From CAYQZD01 sp964421875 (GTDB lineage Bacteria > Electryoneota > Tariuqbacteria > Tariuqbacterales > Tariuqbacteraceae): a stretch of 46,828 nt of DNA. The notes beneath the pieces are model-generated. The model saw only the letters and a list, made by a program, of their open reading frames with translations. It ran no database searches and was not told the origin of the DNA. Positions 16,414-24,432 of this stretch are shown piece after piece (the first letter of the stretch is position 1; each line of letters begins with the position of its first letter). The translations under genes were made by a program, and so were the position numbers. The stretch is taken from contig CAYQZD010000014.1 in NCBI GenBank assembly GCA_964421875.1, positions 1 to 46,828 on the forward strand. The letters run 5' to 3'.

Positions 16414-16428
16414 TGGCACGGATGTTGC
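16414..16428 (+). promoter_or_regulatory. Sigma-54 (-24/-12) promoter
   Basis: TGGCAC (16414-16419), five bases, TTGC (16425-16428), preceded by T. This matches the sigma-54 consensus with the required GG-to-GC spacing. The start of transcription would be near 16440, about 70 nt before the gene at 16509. I saw no second site of this quality in intergenic DNA on either strand. No sigma-54 activator protein is encoded in the window. Confidence 0.75.
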
Positions 16429-16508
16429 GAAACTCCTCGCCAGAACGTTAAATAAGCCAATTTTCAAAAATATAAACTTTCAGCCCTTGCGGCTGGAAGG
16501 AGGTTAAA

Positions 16509-16973
16509 ATGAAGAAACTATTAGTCCTTTTCGTCCTTATGGGCCTCAGCGGCCTGTCATTTGTTCAAGCTCAGTCCCCTGTGGAATTCAGTGTAATTCC
16601 TAATGACGCTTCGGTGATGATTCCCGCCGAAGGCGGCAGCTTTTCCTACGAACTGATTCTTGAGAATCACTCGGAGATGGATTACGCTTTCAACATCCGT
16701 TCTGAAGTTTACAGCATTGACAGCGGAGCTTTGCTACCGGTAAGGTCTTACAGCTATGTGAAAGTCCCCTCGGGTGAGATATTCAGCAGGGAAGTTATGC
16801 AGTATGTGCCGAAGCGGCTTCCGGCTGGTAACTACTACTACCTGGTTCATATTGAAGATGCAATGAACGAGTCAGGTTCCCCTATGAAGCCTGCAGAAAT
16901 AATGTTCAGCAAGCTCAGCCAGGATGACGATGAGATGGTTTCCGACAGGCCGGTGTTCAGACCGATTTGGTAA
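16509..16973 (+). CDS. Secreted stand-alone PHNPP-module protein
   Basis: 154 aa. Signal peptide about 1-22 (ending QAQ). The mature part is a single divergent copy of the module: IPAEGGSFSYELILENHS, an Arg/Tyr-rich centre, EVMQYVPKRLPAGNYYY and IMFSKLSQDDDE line up with the other four copies. The PHN of the name is replaced by PND, and there is no sorting signal, so it should stop in the periplasm or leave by another route. The ribosome-binding site GGAGG is near-perfect. Expression is probably controlled by sigma-54 (16414-16428) and ends at its own terminator (17025-17050). No homologue with known function is recognised. Confidence 0.75.
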   Translation: MKKLLVLFVLMGLSGLSFVQAQSPVEFSVIPNDASVMIPAEGGSFSYELILENHSEMDYAFNIRSEVYSIDSGALLPVRSYSYVKVPSGEIFSREVMQYVPKRLPAGNYYYLVHIEDAMNESGSPMKPAEIMFSKLSQDDDEMVSDRPVFRPIW

Positions 16974-17024
16974 CGCCATCCACCAAGAGATTAATCAGCA
17001 TACCTCCTCCTAATGTTGATGAAG

Positions 17025-17050
17025 AAAGCCCCTGCAAAGGGGCTTTTTTT
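17025..17050 (+). terminator. Intrinsic terminator of the stand-alone module gene
   Basis: AAAGCCCCT pairs with AGGGGCTTT around GCAA, followed by TTTT. Confidence 0.9.
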
Positions 17051-17107
17051 ATTTAGGATAACTGCAACAATCAGCGGTCAATTTGTAGGGCGGGATTTTA
17101 AAATTAT

Positions 17108-17248
17108 GCTATAGAGATTATCGAAAAGAATGTCGGATACTGGCATTTTAAAAACTATCATAATTAAATAATAAACAAGGCTCTGGATTCCCGCTTTCGC
17201 GGGAATGACATCCTTTTTCTCGTTATTCATTTTCAAGAATGACTATAA
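17108..17248 (-). mobile_element. MITE-like two-hairpin element, divergent copy
   Basis: Reverse orientation. The left-end half is intact (ATTCCCGC...GCGGGAAT hairpin, then ATGACATCCTTTTTCTCG and the AATGACTATAA end). The other half has diverged and lost its hairpin, but still begins CTATAGAGATTATCG, like the element's other end. Confidence 0.55.
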
Positions 17249-17340
17249 TGGAAACTTCTGGTACGTTTTTCGCGCTATTAACTAATCAAAGAAATTAATG
17301 ATAATTTAAGTTAATGTTTTATTAATAGATAAAGACAGTG

Positions 17341-19275
17341 ATGCCTAAAATGTTGAAAAGAATTTTCACTTTACCCTTGTCCATTGCAATAATGTCACTG
17401 TCAGCGAACGCTGAAACGGTGATACCTGCAGGCGATGTTTCCGGCGTTTGGAGGATGGCGGGCTCTCCTTATATGATAAACGGCGATATAACGATTCCGT
17501 CGGGTGAGACTTTAACCATCTATCCCGGTGTGACGGTGTTTTTCGAGAGTTGGTACAAGCTTACGGTCAACGGCAGATTGATGGCAGTCGGTTCTGAAGG
17601 CGATTCCATCCATTTCACGGCGACGCCTCCGGGACCGGGCGAACCGGGCTGGCTGGGTATCAGGTTTATCAACGCTGAAGAAGGCAGCCGTTTACAGTAC
17701 AGCATTATCGATAATGCCAAAGCTACAGCGGGTGACCCCTATGACAGAGGCGCGGGGATTTACATTTATAATTCCAACCCGGTTATTAGTAACTCCACCA
17801 TAAAGAATAATCAGGCCAAGTACCGGGGAGCGGGAATCTATATCGAAGCGTCAAATCCTTCCATTCGGGATAACCTCATTGCCGACAATCTGGTGGGATA
17901 TTTTGCATCGGGTTACGGCGGGGCGATATATGCATTGAATTCCCAGCCGGAGATATTGAATAATGTCATCACAGGCAACCGTATTGTCGCTTCAAACGGA
18001 TACATTGGCAACGGTCATGGAGCGGGCGGCGCGATATATTTGAACGGTTCTGACGCTGTCATAGCGAGGAACTTAATCGCGGGGAACTCGGTCACCGCTT
18101 CCGGTAATACCGGCACCACTTCAAAAGGCGGGGCGCTGGCTTTACGCAGTTCCGACCCTCAAATAATTAATAACACCTTCTACGACAATCCGACGATAAT
18201 ATTCAGCTCCCCTGTCGAAGGCGGTGCTATCAATCTGTATTACTCTTCACCGGTGATTAAAAACAACATCATCGCGGGAAATTCCGGCAGCGGGATTCAT
18301 TTTGAAAACTCTTCGGGCGCAGCGGTCAGCTACAATGATTTTTCCGGGTATGGCGTCAATTTCAGCGGTTCGAGTTTTCCCGGCGGATTGGGCTATGTGA
18401 GCACCGTCAACGGCAACGGAGATCCCAGCGACGTTTACTACAATATCTTTCTCGAGCCGATGTTCAACTCCCCGGTTAGCGGTGATTTCAGTCTTCAAAG
18501 CGTTTCCCCGGCAATCGACGCCGGCGATCCTGGCAGTGCGCGTGATCCTGACAGCACTTTTGCCGACCTGGGGGCGTTCTATTTTCACCAGGGCGGTCTG
18601 ACGCTTACGTTGACGCCGCATAATCCCCCGATTATGATTCCGGCGCTCGGAGGCAGTTTCGCTTTTACCGCCGAATTAAGCAATATCTCCGGGAATGTCC
18701 AATACTTCGACCTATGGACCGAAGTCGAGGCGTCGGGCGGCAGCGCTTATGGTCCGATACTTCTGCGTATGAATCTTAGCCTCCAGCCGGGCGGCGCTAT
18801 TTCGAGGGATATAATCCAGACAGTGCCGGGCCGCGTTCCGGCGGGTAACTACATTTATGCGGCTAAGGTCGGGACCTATCCGGACAATGTAGTTTCCAAC
18901 GATTATTTTAATTTCACCAAGAGCTACGGCAATGTTGGTGAGTATCCTGTCGCCGGGTGGAACGCTTCAGGTTGGGATGAAGAATCATCCGGGAGTATGG
19001 TGGAATCAGCTGCGGATTACCAAACATTCACCGCCTATCCCAATCCATTCAATCCCGAGACGGTTATCAGTTTCGAACTTAGAGACGCGGGTTACACCAA
19101 ACTTGCGGTGTACGATGTGAACGGACGCGAGGTGGCGTCGCTGGCTCAGGGATTATTACAGGCGGGAGCGCATCGATTCGACTGGAACGCTTCTTCCGCG
19201 CCCAGCGGTGTTTACTTTGCGCGCTTGAACGCCAACGGGCTGGATTTAACTAAGAAACTGTTATTAGTGAAATGA
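17341..19275 (+). CDS. Secreted beta-helix protein with PHNPP module and type IX sorting domain
   Basis: 644 aa from ATG 17341; a GTG lies one codon earlier. Signal peptide about 1-24 (ending SANA). Residues 30-115 are the typical lead-in of surface parallel beta-helix proteins (IPSGETLTIYPGVTVFFES, then LTVNGRLMAVGSEGDSIHFT). Residues 115-400 are a right-handed beta-helix built of NNI/NNT-type turns (SNSTIKNNQA, GAGIYIEAS, NNVITGNR, NNIIAGNSG). The LTPHNPPIMIPALGG module is at about 422-535, more diverged than in paralogues A and B. The sorting signal is the last 80 residues (YPNPFNPET, LAVYDVNGREVASLAQG, SGVYFARLNA, KLLLVK). Beta-helix folds often bind or cleave polysaccharides, but no catalytic residues can be assigned. 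Confidence 0.85.
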   Translation: MPKMLKRIFTLPLSIAIMSLSANAETVIPAGDVSGVWRMAGSPYMINGDITIPSGETLTIYPGVTVFFESWYKLTVNGRLMAVGSEGDSIHFTATPPGPGEPGWLGIRFINAEEGSRLQYSIIDNAKATAGDPYDRGAGIYIYNSNPVISNSTIKNNQAKYRGAGIYIEASNPSIRDNLIADNLVGYFASGYGGAIYALNSQPEILNNVITGNRIVASNGYIGNGHGAGGAIYLNGSDAVIARNLIAGNSVTASGNTGTTSKGGALALRSSDPQIINNTFYDNPTIIFSSPVEGGAINLYYSSPVIKNNIIAGNSGSGIHFENSSGAAVSYNDFSGYGVNFSGSSFPGGLGYVSTVNGNGDPSDVYYNIFLEPMFNSPVSGDFSLQSVSPAIDAGDPGSARDPDSTFADLGAFYFHQGGLTLTLTPHNPPIMIPALGGSFAFTAELSNISGNVQYFDLWTEVEASGGSAYGPILLRMNLSLQPGGAISRDIIQTVPGRVPAGNYIYAAKVGTYPDNVVSNDYFNFTKSYGNVGEYPVAGWNASGWDEESSGSMVESAADYQTFTAYPNPFNPETVISFELRDAGYTKLAVYDVNGREVASLAQGLLQAGAHRFDWNASSAPSGVYFARLNANGLDLTKKLLLVK

Positions 19276-19305
19276 GCCGAATAAAAAGTGTTTTCGCTCA
19301 GGCTG

Positions 19306-19341
19306 AGGCGCGGAGTGGGGGGGGGGGGCTCCGCGCCTTTA
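19306..19341 (+). terminator. Terminator-like hairpin with a 12-G loop
   Basis: Perfect 10-pair stem AGGCGCGGAG/CTCCGCGCCT. The loop is one T and twelve consecutive Gs (19317-19328). Only a short T-run follows, so termination is probable but not certain. The G-run may vary in length or be an assembly estimate. Confidence 0.6.
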
Positions 19342-19543
19342 AGCCAATACTACGGATAGTATAAATGTTTTCTTTTCGCCCTATTAACCGCCTATTTAAA
19401 TACCAGCCCTTTTTTTTTATTCTCAACCTTGTACTGCATATAGAGTTTGATATTTAGTTCTTTACCCTTGATATTGTGAAAAAAACTATTATTATAGTAT
19501 TGCCTGATATTAAACAAATCAACAAAATCAAGGGGAAAACCTG

Positions 19544-20104
19544 ATAAAAAAAATTATCATTCCTATTCTTACCCTTATCCTCGCTCTGGGGGCGGTATCC
19601 TGCAGTAAAACCGGCGATGAATCACAAACTGCGGAGGTCAATCCTGCGGCGGCGGGGATTTGCTCGCCGGCGGCCAGCGAAATCACTCCGCCGGATACGG
19701 TCTGGGATGTGATTCTCCGCGACACCGACAATTGGTATTTCAAACTCGATTATACCATTACGCGGCAATCTTCCGATTATTATAACGGCGTATTGGAATA
19801 TCAATTTGGTGGAACAATTTACACCGGGGGCGCTTGCGGAGTCTATGACACAGGCAGCGACATCTTAGCTTTAACCGCTGAAGACGGCCGCAATCACGAT
19901 ATCCTCACCTATCTACTCCATTGGGATACCAGTCGTTTCTACGGTCCATATGTTTATTTTACCGAAAGATACAGAGGTTCAATCAGAGTTTATATCGAAT
20001 CCGGTTCCATCGGGCCTCATTCCTCTGCCGCTTTGGAAGGGCGCGAGCCGCCGAATTGGGGATTGTTCGAGCCTTCGCCTAAAGCGATGTTGGAGCGTCA
20101 ATAG
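19544..20104 (+). pseudogene. Lipoprotein paralogue 1 whose start codon is ATA
   Basis: An uninterrupted frame of 186 codons matches the next gene residue for residue over most of its length: leader IKKIIIPILTLILALGAVSC with lipobox, then SKTGDE, AAAGICSPAASE, DTVWDVIL, LTAEDGRNHDILTYLLHW and SIRVYIESGSIGPHSSAALEG. At the position of the partner's ATG the codon is ATA. The AAGGGGAAAA ribosome-binding site is kept. The first usable standard start is the GTG at 19709, which would remove the whole signal peptide. Either the gene was silenced by one G-to-A change, or it starts at ATA or the CTG before it. The reading frame has not decayed, so any loss is recent. Function unknown. Confidence 0.7.
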
Positions 20105-20285
20105 CGGGAATTCAGCCTAAGATTTCAGTTCCATCACATCATTCTCGATAATCATAGTATAACTTCCAAATTTTTTTAGGGATTATTCTTTACATCTTCG
20201 TTTTCCCTTGATATTAAAATAAAATACAGTTACCTTAGCAGTATCTAACATTTTTACAATTAATTAATATCGAGGGGAAAATCCG

Positions 20286-20846
20286 ATGAAAAAATTTCTT
20301 ATTCCTTTTCTTGCCCTTATCCTCGCCCTGGGTGCGGTGTCCTGCAGTAAAACCGGCGATGAGGCTGAAACTGCGGAAGTCAATCCTGCGGCGGCGGGGA
20401 TTTGCTCTCCGGCGGCCAGCGAAGTCACACCGCCGGATACGGTCTGGGATGTGATTCTCCAAGACAGCGACAATTGGTATATTAAACTTAATTATAACTT
20501 TACGCTGTATTATTCCGATTATTATTACGGAGTATTGGAATTAACGCATTACGGCACAGTGTATTCCGGGGACGCTTGCGGAGTCTATGACCAAGGCAGC
20601 GACATCTTGGCTTTAACCGCTGAAGACGGCCGCAATCACGATATACTTACTTATCTTCTCCACTGGAGCGCCAGTTATTTCAATGGCCCCTATGTTTATT
20701 TGACCGGAAGATACATAGGTTCAATCAGAGTTTATATCGAATCCGGTTCCATCGGGCCTCATTCTTCCGCTGCGCTGGTAGGTGGAGAACCGCCGAATTG
20801 GGGATCATTCGAGCCTTCGGCTAAGGCGGCGTTCGAGAGTGAGTGA
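20286..20846 (+). CDS. Lipoprotein paralogue 2, unknown function
   Basis: 186 aa. Lipobox LGAVSC puts the lipidated cysteine at about Cys20. The mature part has two more Cys (AAGICSP and DACGVYD), a Tyr-rich beta region (LYYSDYYYGVLEL, YGTVYSG) and a conserved block (SDILALTAEDGRNHDILTY). The end is Pro/Trp-rich (GGEPPNWGSFEPS). No domain is recognised. It is the intact member of a tandem pair; upstream DNA is also duplicated, with CCCTTGATATT in both copies (about 19465 and 20205). The ribosome-binding site is GAGGGG. A perfect reverse-strand promoter lies beyond its end. Confidence 0.75.
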   Translation: MKKFLIPFLALILALGAVSCSKTGDEAETAEVNPAAAGICSPAASEVTPPDTVWDVILQDSDNWYIKLNYNFTLYYSDYYYGVLELTHYGTVYSGDACGVYDQGSDILALTAEDGRNHDILTYLLHWSASYFNGPYVYLTGRYIGSIRVYIESGSIGPHSSAALVGGEPPNWGSFEPSAKAAFESE

Positions 20847-20856
20847 ACAGGCTTAT

Positions 20857-20938
20857 CATTCTGAGTGAAGCGTAGAATCTCCTTGTTAAATATAAACATA
20901 ATGTAAATTGGAGATCCTTCACTGCGTTCAGGATGACA
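20857..20938. repeat. Dispersed inverted repeat, TCATTCTGAG type
   Basis: Begins TCATTCTGAGTGAAGC and ends TTCACTGCGTTCAGGATGACA, which is roughly its inverse complement, with GAATCTCC...GGAGATCC inside. It belongs to the widespread ATTCTGAG...AGGATGA class of intergenic repeats. Confidence 0.6.
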
Positions 20939-20963
20939 AATGTAAGTGTTTGAAAATAATAAT

Positions 20964-20992
20964 ATTATAGTAAAGTGAAAGTTGTTTGTCAA
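20964..20992 (-). promoter_or_regulatory. Consensus sigma-70 promoter pointing back into lipoprotein paralogue 2
   Basis: On the reverse strand: TTGACA (20992-20987), 17-nt spacer, TATAAT (20969-20964). Both boxes and the spacing match the consensus exactly. The transcript would start near 20957 and run through the repeat at 20857-20938 into the 3' end of the lipoprotein gene as antisense RNA. No reverse-strand gene follows. Confidence 0.65.
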
Positions 20993-21039
20993 CACTTCCT
21001 TAACAAATCCGTTCTAGAAAGAAAAGGAGTCTCTATAAA

Positions 21040-22266
21040 ATGAGGAAATCCTGGATATTAGTTTTTCAATTCATCATCATCGTTTTTCTGTCTTTCGCGA
21101 TAATATCCTGCACCGACGATGATTCGGAATCAGGAACCGGACCCTATGATTTCACCGAGATTAACATCGGCGTGCTGGTTCCGGTTACGGGAGATTTGGC
21201 TTCATTCGGGGAATCGAGCCGGGTGGCTGCGGAATTAGCGGCGGACGATATCAACGTCGATTTCGCCTCAGCCGGGATTAAGTTCCGTGTGAATCCTCTG
21301 ATATTGGATACGGAATCGAATCCTGAAGCCGCTCTTATCCTGCTGAAGGTGTTGAAAAAGCTGGATTGCCGGATTGTAACGGGTCTAATCAGCAGCGCGG
21401 AGCTTGAGGAGATGAAAGATTACGCTGACGCCAATGACATAGTCATAATCAGTCAAGCCAGCACCGCGCCGGATCTCTCAATCCCCAACGACAATATCTA
21501 CCGTCTGGTCACCGACGACACATATCAAGCGGAAACAGTGGCGGAAGTAATGTGGGATGACGGTATTCAGGCGGCGGCGGTTTTTTATCGAGACGATAAC
21601 TGGGGCGATAACTTAGCGGATTGTTTCACCGCTTCTTTCCAATCACTGGGGGGGTCGGTAATCGAGCGTAGAGCCTACAACTGTTGGAAAAGCATCAATT
21701 ACATCGATAGTCTCAATATCGTTTCTCCCGCGGTAGAAAATGCCATATCGACCTACGGTGACAGCGCGGTGGCGATGCAGCTCATCTCTTTCGATGAAGG
21801 CAGGGATATATTGAATGCCGCCTCCGCTTATACACCGCTGTCTTCGGTGAATTGGTATGGGAGTGACGGTTTCTGTCAAAGCAGTTATCTTTTCACGGAT
21901 CCTGTCGCGGCTGATTTCGCCATCGATAGAAATTTAATATGTCCCGTTTACGGTGAATACGATTCGCCCGAATACGCTGCCACTGCTCAGCGGATAGAAG
22001 ATATCACCGGCGTTCACCCCATTTCCTATGCGCTGCTGGGTTACGATGCGTTGAATATCGCCGCCCGGACATTGGCTGAGGTCGATTCCGCAGCTACAAT
22101 CGATGAATTGAAAGCGGAGATGATGAATGTTATCGCCAATTACGATGGTGTTTCCGGGGATATTATCTTAAATGCAAACGGCGACCGGGAAAACGGTATG
22201 TACGATTTCTGGGGGGTGGAGGAACAGTTGGGTGAGTATGTTTGGGTGAAGCGTTTTTCCCAATGA
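21040..22266 (+). CDS. Branched-chain-amino-acid-type substrate-binding lipoprotein (Peripla_BP_6)
   Basis: 408 aa. The lipobox AIISC puts lipidated Cys near residue 25, followed by an acidic linker (TDDDSESGTG). Residues 40-405 are a type I periplasmic-binding fold: INIGVLVPVTGDLASFGES, AAELAADDIN, LLKVLKKLDCRIVTGLISS, VIISQASTAPDLS and YRLVTDDTYQAETVAEVMW are characteristic of LivJ/AmiC relatives. The usual ABC permease and ATPase genes are absent on both sides. It could be an orphan receptor, or a subunit for a transporter elsewhere. AGGAG lies about 11 nt before the ATG. The ligand is unknown. Confidence 0.85.
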   Translation: MRKSWILVFQFIIIVFLSFAIISCTDDDSESGTGPYDFTEINIGVLVPVTGDLASFGESSRVAAELAADDINVDFASAGIKFRVNPLILDTESNPEAALILLKVLKKLDCRIVTGLISSAELEEMKDYADANDIVIISQASTAPDLSIPNDNIYRLVTDDTYQAETVAEVMWDDGIQAAAVFYRDDNWGDNLADCFTASFQSLGGSVIERRAYNCWKSINYIDSLNIVSPAVENAISTYGDSAVAMQLISFDEGRDILNAASAYTPLSSVNWYGSDGFCQSSYLFTDPVAADFAIDRNLICPVYGEYDSPEYAATAQRIEDITGVHPISYALLGYDALNIAARTLAEVDSAATIDELKAEMMNVIANYDGVSGDIILNANGDRENGMYDFWGVEEQLGEYVWVKRFSQ

Positions 22267-22279
22267 ATCGATGAAGTAA

Positions 22280-22446
22280 TTATTGCGATTCTAAGAAAGA
22301 TTGTCCTATGATCTGTCACTCCCGCGCAAGCGGGAGTCCAGTATCTCATACAAATACAAGAAGATGGATTCCTGCTTTACGCCATACGGCGCACAGGTCG
22401 CAGGAATGACATCCTTTATCTCGTCATTTTTTTATGAATGACTATT
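22280..22446 (-). mobile_element. MITE-like two-hairpin element, full copy 2
   Basis: About 167 bp in reverse orientation with all parts of the 2440 copy: TTATTGCGATTCTAAGAAAG end, CTCCCGC...GCGGGAG hairpin, ATACAAATACAAGAAGAT spacer, second hairpin and AATGACTATT end. The second hairpin carries an extra loop of about 24 bases with its own small palindrome (CGCCATACGGCG), which explains the greater length. Confidence 0.7.
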
Positions 22447-22450
22447 GAAA

Positions 22451-22486
22451 ACAAGAGCCCCGCCGTTTACCGGCGGGGCTTCTCTC
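22451..22486. terminator. Terminator between convergent genes
   Basis: Perfect 10-pair stem AGCCCCGCCG/CGGCGGGGCT around TTTAC. A second 10-pair hairpin (CACGTTCCCC AG GGGGGACGTG, 22489-22510) sits directly next to it, against the YceI stop codon. Confidence 0.75.
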
Positions 22487-22511
22487 TCCACGTTCCCCAG
22501 GGGGGACGTGC

Positions 22512-23141
22512 TTATTTTTCTTTAACCGCTTCGATGATGATTTCGATTTTGACTTCATCGCCGACGACTAAACCTCCGGCGTCGAGTTTTTTACTCCAGG
22601 CGACGCCAAAGTCCTGGCGGTCGATTATTAGGCGGCCTTCGAAGCCGACTCTGGTGTTTCCCATCATATCGGTTACTTTACCCACGATGTTGAAGGGGAT
22701 TTCCACAATTTTTTCCACGTCTCGCATTTTCAGCGAGCCCAGCATACTGAAGCCGTCCTTGGTTTTCCTGACTTCTTTGCTCATAAAGGTTATTTGCGGA
22801 TGTTTTTCAGCGTCAAAGAAATCAGGATTTTTTAAGTGTCCATCGCGTTTTTCGTTGTCGGTATCGATGCTTGCGACCTTAATGGCGGCGGATACCGAGG
22901 ATTTGGAGATGTCTTTTTCATCGTATTTCAGTTCTATGGTGTAATCCCGGAAGTTTCCGCGAACCTTTGAGACCATCATATGCGAAACGGTGAAGCCGAT
23001 TTCCGAATGCGCCATATCGACTTTGTATATATCTGCTCCAAACGCCAGTGAACCAATCAGCAGAACTGCCAAGAAAGCTCTCGTGATGCTTGGGATCCGA
23101 TTCATTGAATACATTTTTGCCCTCCTGTAAGTTTTTTTCAA
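22512..23141 (-). CDS. YceI-family periplasmic lipid-binding protein
   Basis: 209 aa. Signal peptide about 1-35 (LAVLLIGSLAFG then ADIYKVD). The rest is a complete YceI lipocalin-like barrel: YKVDMAHSEIGFTVSHMMVS, VRGNFRDYTIELKYD, SSVSAAIKVASIDTDNEKRD, LKNPDFFDAEKHPQITFMSK, NTRVGFEGRLIIDRQDFGVAW. Family members bind polyprenoids or similar lipids. The start may be the inner methionine near residue 12, because MNRIPSITRAF looks like a normal signal-peptide start; GGAGGGC near 23119-23125 lies before MYSM. It is monocistronic between a terminator and the Fe-S gene's downstream gap. Confidence 0.85.
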   Translation of the reverse strand: MKKTYRRAKMYSMNRIPSITRAFLAVLLIGSLAFGADIYKVDMAHSEIGFTVSHMMVSKVRGNFRDYTIELKYDEKDISKSSVSAAIKVASIDTDNEKRDGHLKNPDFFDAEKHPQITFMSKEVRKTKDGFSMLGSLKMRDVEKIVEIPFNIVGKVTDMMGNTRVGFEGRLIIDRQDFGVAWSKKLDAGGLVVGDEVKIEIIIEAVKEK

Positions 23142-23215
23142 CTGGAATATTTTTATGGGGATTTTTTTAACTATTCACTGTGTATTGAACAGCTAAGAGT
23201 GCAACTTTCGTGCCG

Positions 23216-24337
23216 CTAAACTTTAGGATCGAGCCAATCCGGGGGGCTTTTCGGTCGGAATTTTCCATATACGATGGGGTAAATCCAGAGCAAGAATCTT
23301 TGGGCGAGTTTCCAGCGTGATGCGGCCTCCGCGGAAGCGCGGTGCAGGATGTTGTCAGGTTCGGTCCAGGGGCAGGAGGCGATGCAGATCCCGCAGTCGG
23401 TTTTGGCTTCATGCCAGAAGCGGTAGCATTTGAGCGGGTCCAGCATCCATTTTAAAGTCCCCCTCACTTTAGTTTTACCTCCGATGGGTATCGCTTTTGA
23501 AGGGCAGGCTTCGGCGCAGAGCTTGCACCGTTCACAGAAGTCCTGGACGCCGATGTCGATGGGATTGTCAATCTCCAGAGGCAGGTCGGTGGTTACGGTG
23601 GCGAGTCGGAGACAGTTTCCGAAGCGCTTGGTTAGCAGAAAACCGCACCTCCCCAGTTCTCCCAGACCGGCTTGGACTGCCAGGGGCACAGACAGCGTTT
23701 GGTAATTGCGGAAATGATGGGCGCGGGCGGGGTATCCCAGGGAGCGGATGTAAGCCGCGAGTATTACTGAGACTACCGCTGTTTTAGCGTAAATCAGTCC
23801 CGATTCCAGCATTTCTCCGGTATGAGGACCTGCGCGGACCAGGTCGATGTTCTCCCGGATACCGATGCTGATGGCGAACCGATGGGGGACTTCGATTTTC
23901 GCGCCCCAGGGTTCTTCAGGATAGAATATCCTTCCACGATGGGTGTAGGCGAAGGCGGGGTTCATCGGGCTGATACCTACGGTATCCGCTCCCAGCCTTT
24001 GGGCGAAGGTTTTGACTTTCAAAGCGGCTCGGTCCGGTGAGAGCTTGACCTGTTTTGTGGCTGGTTCTCCATCGACAAAGCGTGGTTCCCCTATGCCTCG
24101 CAGGAACCATGCGGGCGCAAAGAACATTCCCAGGTCTGCGGGGGCGGTTCGGGCGCCGATGTAGGCTTGTTCGCGGAGGCGGTCATCCGCCACTTTCCAT
24201 TGGGGATGGCGGTAATAGAATCCTTCGTATTCGGGAGTTCCGGGCTGGAGGTCTCGGCGGGCGAAGACTGTATCCCGTTCGTCGAAACGCTCAAAGTTAT
24301 TTTGGTAGTCGATGCGCCGCTTGCCGCGGTTATTCAT
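23216..24337 (-). CDS. Corrinoid/Fe-S reductase-like protein (RdhA/QueG relative)
   Basis: 373 aa. The central region (about 95-250) has the features of the cobalamin-binding domain of reductive dehalogenases and epoxyqueuosine reductase (LGADTVGISPMNPAF, PHRFAISIGI, AAYIRSLGYPARAH, AGLGELGRCGFLLTKRFGN). Two 4Fe-4S motifs follow: CERCKLCAEACP, and a split second one, CYRFWHEAKTDCGICIASCP. The C-terminus has a hydrophobic segment (FLLWIYPIVYG). There is no twin-arginine signal and no adjacent RdhB anchor gene, so a respiratory dehalogenase role is not supported. A cytoplasmic or membrane-edge reductase is likelier. Length fits QueG-like or short RdhA-like proteins. Confidence 0.7.
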   Translation of the reverse strand: MNNRGKRRIDYQNNFERFDERDTVFARRDLQPGTPEYEGFYYRHPQWKVADDRLREQAYIGARTAPADLGMFFAPAWFLRGIGEPRFVDGEPATKQVKLSPDRAALKVKTFAQRLGADTVGISPMNPAFAYTHRGRIFYPEEPWGAKIEVPHRFAISIGIRENIDLVRAGPHTGEMLESGLIYAKTAVVSVILAAYIRSLGYPARAHHFRNYQTLSVPLAVQAGLGELGRCGFLLTKRFGNCLRLATVTTDLPLEIDNPIDIGVQDFCERCKLCAEACPSKAIPIGGKTKVRGTLKWMLDPLKCYRFWHEAKTDCGICIASCPWTEPDNILHRASAEAASRWKLAQRFLLWIYPIVYGKFRPKSPPDWLDPKV

Positions 24338-24432
24338 ATTATTCTATTTGGTGAAGGATAGTAGTGAAAAGACAGTCCGTATCGTATTGTCAGTTTATTT
24401 TTGGTGAAAAATCGGATCAGGGGATTGGTGTT

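Larger units (their letters stand above)
16974..17340. other. Intergenic region with terminator and MITE-like copy
   Basis: No gene is seen. It holds the terminator at 17025-17050 and a divergent copy of the two-hairpin element (17108-17248). From 17250 to 17340 the DNA is AT-rich and must hold the promoter of the beta-helix gene. A candidate is TTAACT near 17278 with GATAAT at 16 nt, which is weak. Confidence 0.5.

Noticed and set aside
21040..22266. Complete ABC importer operon
   Set aside because: Only the binding protein is present; no permease or ATPase lies on either side.
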